DNA from: Stenogyne calaminthoides
Lineage: Eukaryota > Streptophyta > Magnoliopsida > Lamiales > Lamiaceae
Reading direction: 5' to 3'
NCBI GenBank assembly: GCA_037126765.1
Contig: JBBCBC010000012.1
Location: forward strand, 4,340,001 to 4,404,000
Length of the DNA: 64,000 bases
The notes beneath the pieces were generated by a model that did no database searches, was not told where the DNA came from, and saw only the letters and a program-made list of their open reading frames with translations. The stretch's first letter is position 1, and every line of letters starts with the position of its first letter. The translations under genes and the position numbers were made by a program. Of the stretch, positions 57,480 through 64,000 are shown piece by piece.

Positions 57480-60400
57480 TCAAGTTGTAGAATCATGTTG
57501 AGGCACTGGATCTCGTGATAGCCCGTCCTAATAAGAATAACAAACAATTATTTTAGAAAAGTTACTTTAATAATTATAAAATTAATTTTATGTTAATATT
57601 TGAAAAGAAATAACCTGATCAACCCTCTTATTTTTGCAGCCCCTTTTATTGTGACCAAGTCCGCCACATTTACCACATTTTGTTGGTCCATATTTCCTTT
57701 TAGCTTTATGACGATCTCTAACCTCACCAGGGTCTTTAGTTCTACACTTCTTTGGCCTCCCCGCAGGCCTTCTATAAGGGGGTGGTAGAATGAGCCTACG
57801 GTCACTTTTAGGCCAAAAGTGAGGACCCGTCAAAGGATATATGCAATGACTATAAGCTTTCAAGCATGTCTCTCTCGTGAAATACTCACTAACATAATCT
57901 TCATGCTTTCTCTTAATTTTTTCTATGGCAGCTACAACATGCTTGCAAGGAATTTCTTATATATCCTAATTTCTACAAGTGCGTGTGTGTGTGTCAAGAT
58001 TCACAATGAACTTCTCAGGTCTGCGTGATACCTCAAAGATAGCCCTCTGCCAATCACCGCATGGAGCTGCATCCCACACTTTACTATCCACAATTGATAT
58101 ATTTAGCTTCTCAATTATGTTAGGACACAATTCACAATTTATTTTCCTCATCTTTTCTCCATTTCCGTACATTCTTGTCATCGCTTGAGACCGTATATTC
58201 TCAATTAAAGAAGTAATCCCTCCACCTCTGTATTCTAAGATTTTACCATTGAAACACTCAACAATGTTGTTTGAAATAGCAGTTGACTTTACGTGAGCTT
58301 CAAAGCCAACTTTGCTCCATCTTTCTATGTCAATATCAATTAAGTGTTTCCAAGCCTCTCCACAAGTTTGTTGTATCTCATTCAGGTGAACACTGCAGTC
58401 CACAATGGTGGTGGAATTTACTGCTTTCCAAAATTGATTTGCAACATGTTTATCCCTCCATCTTTTTTTGAAATTACGGAACAAATGTAGAACACATAGC
58501 CTGTGATACTTAGACGGATACATGTCATCCAAAGTTGAAACAAGACCCTGTTGATAAAATCATTTAAATCAGCATATTAAATAAAATACATAAGCAATTA
58601 TCATAATGATATAACAAAAGAACACATTATTGCAAGTTATTACCTTTCCTTGATCTGAAATAAAAGTCCATCTTTCACCACGTGGGGAAATAAGCCCAAT
58701 ATCTCCGAACTGGTTACCTAAAAACCAAGACCATGTATCTCTAGTTTCTGAAGAAATTATAGCGAATGCTATGAGAAAGAGACAGTTGTTCCCATCTTGA
58801 GCTACGGCTGATAAAAGCTAGCCTCGATAATACCCTTTCAAGAAACATCCATCTATTGCTATTAAGGGTCGACAACAAGCTAAAAATCCCTTCTTGCATG
58901 AATCTATACATATATAAAGTTGATCAAATCGAGAAGGTACTCCCGGAGCCAATATTTCAAAAGTAGTTCCAAGGATTAGTTCTCAATAATTCCTCACGAT
59001 AGTCCCACAATCTTGCATAATGTTCATCATGATTTCCATCCATAGACTGAAGGGCGAGATTTCATACTATATATGCTTTTGCCCTACTAAGCTTCATATT
59101 AAACTCCCCTGCGATATGAGTTCCCAACTGTGACCCTGTCATATTTGAAATTTTTTTCAAGTCATCAACCACCTTTTCGCTCAACCATTTAGCAACAATA
59201 AACTTGGCTTTTGCATCTCCTTTCTTACAATTATGTTCTTCATAGTATGCTTTCACCTCATAAGTTTTTGTTGGGGTTATACGTGAAAGTATGTTTTTAC
59301 TTTGTATAACCTATGTATTAAACACTTATTTACTGAAATAAATTATTTATCAATGTTGCATTAAATATGAATGAATGTTATATATATTTACTGCAAACTG
59401 TTCATAAAATAACACGTGTTACATTGTAGTTAATGTGGTGATACCAGATCACGGAAGATCACATTAACAGTCCCTTGTAAACGAGTGCATGTTTCACAAC
59501 TTAGATAGATCTGAACAATCTATTGGTAAAGGTTGATGTGTAAGGCTCAGATTGACTTGTCTTGACCGAGAGATTACACTAGTGCATTTGTTACGCTGAA
59601 GCGGACCTACAGAGAGGATAAACTCTTTCGTACTAACTTATGGGATGAAGAGTTAGACCTCAGTGGTTGTTGATTTCTTAATCTCTGTCACTTAATAAGG
59701 ATTGTGTGTGATTAATAATTATTGCTTTGACTTATGCTGGGAAGAGAATCATTGCAACTTCGATACCTTATATCTTGGGCAATAATATTAATTACATGAC
59801 AATTGCTAAATTAACACAGAGAATCGTGTGCTTGGAAAGTCTTGTATGATATGTCCCCTTGGTGGGCTCAGAACCTTTATCATACAAAATCTTGCAAGTG
59901 GAATTAATTTTCCGGTATGCATAATAATGTTGAGATGTTCTTACTCCAAGGATAAAGATATTAATTAATATAAAGTTTTTCAGTGGCTTAATTAATTAAT
60001 GGACTAAATAATCTTAAACACGGGAAATAATAATCGGGAACCCATATTATCGTAATATGGATTAAGATGGATAGTGCAATATTAATTTAATAGTGGTATT
60101 AATTAATATTAATGGGCTGGATTATATTGTGGCTCAATATTGATATTCAGAAGTCCATTGGAGGTTCAATCTTAATTCTTCTAAAGGCCCCTCTAGTAGC
60201 CCAATAATAGCCCAATAATAATAAGGTGATTAAAATAAAATAAAAATATTGTTGCCTAATTTTCCATGATATTTTCGAAAATAATAAATTAAAGGGGAGA
60301 AAGATTTTCTTTGAATTTTGTTATGAAATGAATATAAGTATTCTTGGAATACAAGATTATCTCATTAAATTCAAGAAATCTCCTACTTGGCATTTATTAG

Positions 60401-61467
60401 TGAAATTTTCAAAAATTTGATAAATAAAGGAAGGAAAGATTTTTGTTGATTTTCTTGAAAAGATATTATGGAAGATATGTATTCTTGGAATACAAGAATA
60501 TCTCATAAATTCAAGAAGATCCAAATCTTGGATTTTCCATTCCTTATTTTTCGAAAATTTTATTAAAATAGGGAAGTGGGATTTTTGTGGAAAATTTAAT
60601 TATGGAGAAAAGAATATATGAGATGTTCAAGATTTCTTAGAGATCAAGAAATAGATTTTCTCCTTATTTTCTTGAGCAAAAAATCGGCCACCCCTACAGT
60701 TATAAATAGGGGGTGATCCCTTCATCCCCAGTACAGTTCCATGTGTTGGAAAAATTAGAAATCCACAAGGTGGTGCAACATATTTTTCTTGTTTCCTGTT
60801 TATTTAATTTGTTTGTGAGCACTCCCCACCGGTGAACAAACAAAGGGCTAAGGGAATACTGGAGAAGGTTTTTGGGTTGATCTGTTACTGTCCCGTTCTT
60901 CTCAAAGGTTGTCACTCCAAAAGGTACGCTTATGTAAACTCCTAGATATTCTGCATGATAGGACCTTTTACGTGTTTATTATTTGCATAACGTTGTTGGC
61001 GTGATTATTATATGAATTCACATAGGATAATTCATGTTAGTAATAATCTGTGATTTAAATTTGTGTTTATGAGTTCATCCCGAATAGATCCTGGCATAAC
61101 GTATCCCAACAGTTTCAAGGTGACCAACTTTTGAACAGTAAATAAGCCACGGACAATAAGTCGCATATCGTGCTCTACCCCTTTTCCTATCTTTCCTCAC
61201 AATTGATAAGTCATAGTTGTTGTATGCACCATAACTTTTCACAGTCTCATAAAATTCTTCAATGGAAGAGAATTTTTGGCCTACTTTAAAAGACACTTGT
61301 TTGTTTGTACTTTGAACATATATTGAGTCGACTTCCTCCCCATCATCAGACGAATAATCATGAGAATCTTCTATGGTTCTCAATTTACTCAGTGATTTTA
61401 TTAGACCATTAGACAAGTTACTATGATTGTCGTTGGTGTGAATCTGATAGAAATCATCATTTAACAT
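57480..61467 (-). pseudogene. mudrA-like MULE transposase
   Basis: Minus strand. Exons: 61467-61112 (MuDR N-terminal domain, VGQKFSSIEEFYETVKSYG), [solo LTR], 59263-58644 (LIAIDGCFLKG with the catalytic Asp), 58547-57615 and 57527-57480. The intron 58548-58643 has GT-AG ends and joins FISDQGKG to LVSTLDD. Later parts have the SWIM zinc finger (CRN.DI.EIPCKH) and a C-terminal CCHC knuckle (KCGKCGGLGHNKRGC). Lesions: TAG near 58820 after YYRG, and two stops inside the SWIM finger near 57965. The last exon ends DPVPQHDSTT, stop. Confidence 0.85.
59269..61111 (+). mobile_element. Solo LTR, family A copy 3
   Basis: 1843 bases, same family and orientation as 5300-6969. Flanks GTTTT (59264-59268) and GTTTC (61112-61116) are a 5-bp target duplication with one change; removing it restores the transposase frame (HLETYEVKAYYEE). 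Confidence 0.93.
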
Positions 61468-62085
61468 CTACAAAAGGAGAAGTTTACAAACCGAGATAAC
61501 CAACAATGAAAACATAGTATGATAATACACATAGAATATGATTAAAGAGATGGTAAAACTTGATAAATAGATAGATTTTCCAATATGCAACAGAAAACGA
61601 AAAACTATTTTGGAGAAATTAATGTCAAAGGGCACTGCCTTCTCTAATCATTATAGTAAATAGGACTACAAGAAACGAAATTAATAGAGTCTCTAAATTG
61701 ATTGTTCTGGAATTTTTTTTTATTATATATGCATACCTCTTAGATCATCCAAACTTGAGAATCCAGTGATTGATTAAAAGTGCAGATGAGGAAAAAAGAA
61801 GAAGCATGGCTCTGCAATATTTGAATCTTAGAATTTTCATGGTTACATTTTTATTAATTGAAAAAAAAAATCCCGCTTAGAGAAACGAGGGAAAATTAAA
61901 AGAGAGAATATTGGAGGCCGTCAAATATAGGTGTGAAGTATCCTTGATTTGAGACTAACATTTTTAAAGTATATGTATATCTTAATTTGAGAAAAAAATG
62001 AAATATAAAGCCCTAATTTGAGACAATTGTTAACGTGAGCCTTATTTTAAGACAATTCTTTTAATTCAGACCCATATATAAAAAT

Positions 62086-62558
62086 TGACAAAGTCTAGTA
62101 TGCAAATTTGTATAGATGCAAAAATTTTAATTTTCAACCAAATTCTATAATTGATGAATGTAATACAAAATTTAGTGGTTCATGGTTATTTTCGGTCCCA
62201 TTAGTTAATGGTTCACAAATTCAAATAGGTCATAATTTATGGTTAATTATTTAGTGTTTAGGGTGTAATTGGTTGATTTAAGACAATTTATTAGATTTTC
62301 ATCTATATAAATTTGCACACAAGACCTACTCATAAAAATTTTCCATTTAGAAAATTATTTAGCGGCAACTTTTTCTCTATATGGGAGAGGGGATTAAAAA
62401 AAAAAATTTGGCGAATTAACTTTAAGATTTTATTTTTAGCCGAGAATAAAACGGTGGCATACATGGAGGTTTTGGTTTAAACCTCAGCTGTTCTTCCCCA
62501 AATACTAAAATTAGGTATTTGCATTTCACACACTGAACTACAAAACGCTATCTAAAAC
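62086..62558 (+). promoter_or_regulatory. ELP3 upstream region
   Basis: AT-rich 470 bases between the MULE end and the ELP3 ATG. The last 80 bases (CTCAGCTGTTC through ACACACTGAAC) are likely 5' UTR. No clear TATA box at the expected distance. The MULE end lies within this short promoter region and could influence it. Confidence 0.5.
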
Positions 62559-64000
62559 ATGACGGCAGCGGCGGAGCCCATGCCGGAATCCCGGAAGCTC
62601 CCGCGCCCTGGCCGCGGCGGAGTTATCTCGCACGGACTATCGGAAGAAGAAGCACGGGTCAAAGCAATCGCCGAAATAGTCTCCACCATGGTTGATCTTT
62701 CACGCAAGGGTCAAGACGTCGACCTAAACGCCGTCAAATCCGCCGCCTGCCGCAAATACGGCCTCTCCAAGGCCCCCAAGCTCGTTGAGATGATAGCGGC
62801 GCTGCCGGAATCCGAGAGGGAAGCCCTGCTGCCCAAACTCCGGGCCAAACCAGTTCGAACGGCGTCAGGGATTGCGGTGGTCGCCGTTATGTCGAAGCCT
62901 CACCGGTGCCCCCATATTGCGACGACTGGGAATATATGCGTGTATTGTCCAGGAGGGCCTGATTCGGATTTCGAGTACAGTACGCAGAGTTATACGGGAT
63001 ACGAGCCTACTAGCATGAGAGCTATTAGGGCTAGGTATGCTTTTTTTGTTAATTTTTACTTTGGCGCGTTTGAGGAGTTTGCTGGTTGTAGTTTGTACCT
63101 GTTGCTTGAATGTTTGTACCTTGTTGTGATGTTTAATTTAGTCTTTTGGAGATGTTCTCTGCTCCCGTTTGATATGATGTACCTTATCTGATGAGACTTT
63201 TTTTTTTTTTGCTCATGTATGTGGTTATTGCTGATTAAACATCGAGGTATTTTGCTTGGATAAACGATTGATTATTTCTCTGTATTTTATCGGTGGGACT
63301 TGAAGTTGTAATCATTTCTTAAGTTGTTCTTGGCTAATTAAGCAGATTATTGCTCATTTGTGAAGAGTGTCGCTAGTTGCAGTGATGTAATTGTACTTTC
63401 CTGTAGCAGGCCCAATTTAGTAGTACTAATTTTAGAAGTTTGTGCTACTTGTTAAGTAGAGAGCAACCAAGGATGCTATAATTTGAATTAAGCATATAAC
63501 TTTTTCTTAATTTTTTTACAGATATAACCCTTATGTCCAGGCAAGAAGCAGGATCGATCAGCTTCGGAGGTTGGGGCACAGTGTTGATAAGGTTTTCCTT
63601 TGTTACCACAGGCTTGAATTTCTACATTAGTTTAACCAACTTTTCCTTGTTGTAAATATTGGTGATGTTTTACGTGTACAGGTTGAATTCATTTTGATGG
63701 GTGGTACTTTTATGTCATTGCCTTCAAACTACCGTGATTATTTTGTCAGGAATCTCCATGATGCTTTATCAGGGCACACATCTGCCAATATTGAAGAAGC
63801 AGTGTCTTATTCTGAACACAGTGCTACAAAGTGTATAGGGATGACTATTGAAACGTAAGTTTTGGGCGTAATCACATATATTTTAGATATAACTTTAAGG
63901 GGGGTATTTATTTATGTATTTGATTGAATTTGAAATCATATAGGTGGATTTCATGAACAGTAAAAGGTGTATTTGAAATTTGTATATGTTTGGGAGTGTA
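62559..64000 (+). CDS. ELP3: Elongator complex protein 3 (ELP3), 5' part
   Basis: Catalytic subunit of the Elongator complex, which modifies wobble uridines of tRNA (cm5U formation) and is also studied as a histone acetyltransferase. Exons 62559-63034, 63522-63591 and 63682-63854, all with GT-AG borders; the gene runs past the window. The ATG starts an N-terminal tail followed by the tRNA-binding helical part, then the radical-SAM cluster at Cys 117, 127 and 130 (CPHIATTGNICVYC), GGPDSDFEYSTQSYTGYEP, and ILMGGTFMSLP in exon 3, ending SATKCIGMTIET. All cluster residues are present and no lesion is seen. The acetyltransferase domain lies beyond the window. The first exon is GC-rich, unlike its surroundings. 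Confidence 0.97.

Larger units (their letters stand above)
49871..62085 (-). mobile_element. MULE DNA transposon with long TIRs, twice interrupted
   Basis: Inverted repeats of roughly 200 bases at 49871-50085 and 61870-62085, highly similar, with blocks such as GTCTGAATTAAA, AATTAGGGCTTT, TTTTTTCTCAAATTAAGATA and AAAAATGTTAGTCTCAAA. Without the L1 LINE (51702-56698) and the solo LTR (59269-61111) the element is about 5.4 kb. It carries a mudrA-like transposase gene on the minus strand. Target duplications are not clear: ACAAAG occurs just outside both ends (about 49861 and 62088), but the rest of a 9-base repeat does not match well. Confidence 0.85.

Noticed and set aside
57966..58532. Host FAR1-related transcription factor gene
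   Set aside because: Domains are similar, but the gene lies within long terminal inverted repeats, has several stop codons and carries a MULE-type C-terminal zinc knuckle.

Overview
This is a stretch of plant nuclear chromosome, almost certainly from a eudicot and probably from an asterid (an inference, mainly from the type of LOG-like sequence present). The evidence is AT-rich DNA, plant-type GT-AG introns, plant host genes (ELP3, a GDP-fucose O-fucosyltransferase, a CCCH/SAP zinc-finger relic) and plant-specific transposon lineages (Athila, Sirevirus-like Copia, CACTA, MULE, plant L1). Host coding sequence is a small fraction; most of the window is transposons nested in one another.

Layout. 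0.2-2.7 kb: an unassigned coding-like block and a decayed CCCH62-like gene (+). 3.07-8.08 kb: a non-autonomous LTR retrotransposon with a tRNA-Met primer site and one uncharacterised ORF, split by a solo LTR. 8.87-32.84 kb: an Athila-type Ty3/Gypsy element (-) in a TA microsatellite; a Sirevirus-like Copia element (+, 19.68-32.75 kb) sits inside its upstream LTR with a perfect 5-bp target duplication. Where Athila elements carry an env-like gene, between integrase and the 3' LTR, this one carries a small two-helix membrane ORF behind a TATA box, a basic Cys-rich ORF, and a broken, apparently intronless LOG (cytokinin-activating enzyme) copy, all in the element's sense orientation. 33.2 kb: a tRNA-derived SINE. 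33.62-35.93 kb: a six-exon O-fucosyltransferase gene (-) with intact splice sites but a stop codon and a frameshift. 36.6-39.8 kb: a possible non-autonomous TIR element split by a second copy of the solo LTR. 40.1-47.7 kb: a truncated LINE split by a CACTA transposon that encodes a Transposase_24/Ulp1-protease protein and carries its own solo LTR. 47.8-49.5 kb: two MITEs and another solo LTR. 49.87-62.09 kb: a MULE with about 200-bp terminal inverted repeats, interrupted by a nearly full-length L1 LINE and a third copy of the first solo LTR. 62.56 kb to the end: the first three exons of ELP3 (+), the only host gene here that looks intact.

How it fits together. Relative order of insertion can be read from the nesting: Athila before Copia; truncated LINE before CACTA before its solo LTR; MULE before L1 and before its solo LTR; non-autonomous LTR element before its solo LTR. 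Five solo LTRs, four of them with perfect or one-mismatch target duplications, show active LTR-LTR recombination. Several LTR families share a conserved TATA-containing block.

Caveats. Several gene lesions are single-base changes in homopolymer runs, and the downstream Copia LTR is a patchwork containing short pieces identical to the surrounding Athila LTR. Some apparent decay may therefore be long-read consensus error, so pseudogene calls should be checked on raw reads. All family assignments are by eye; no database search was run.
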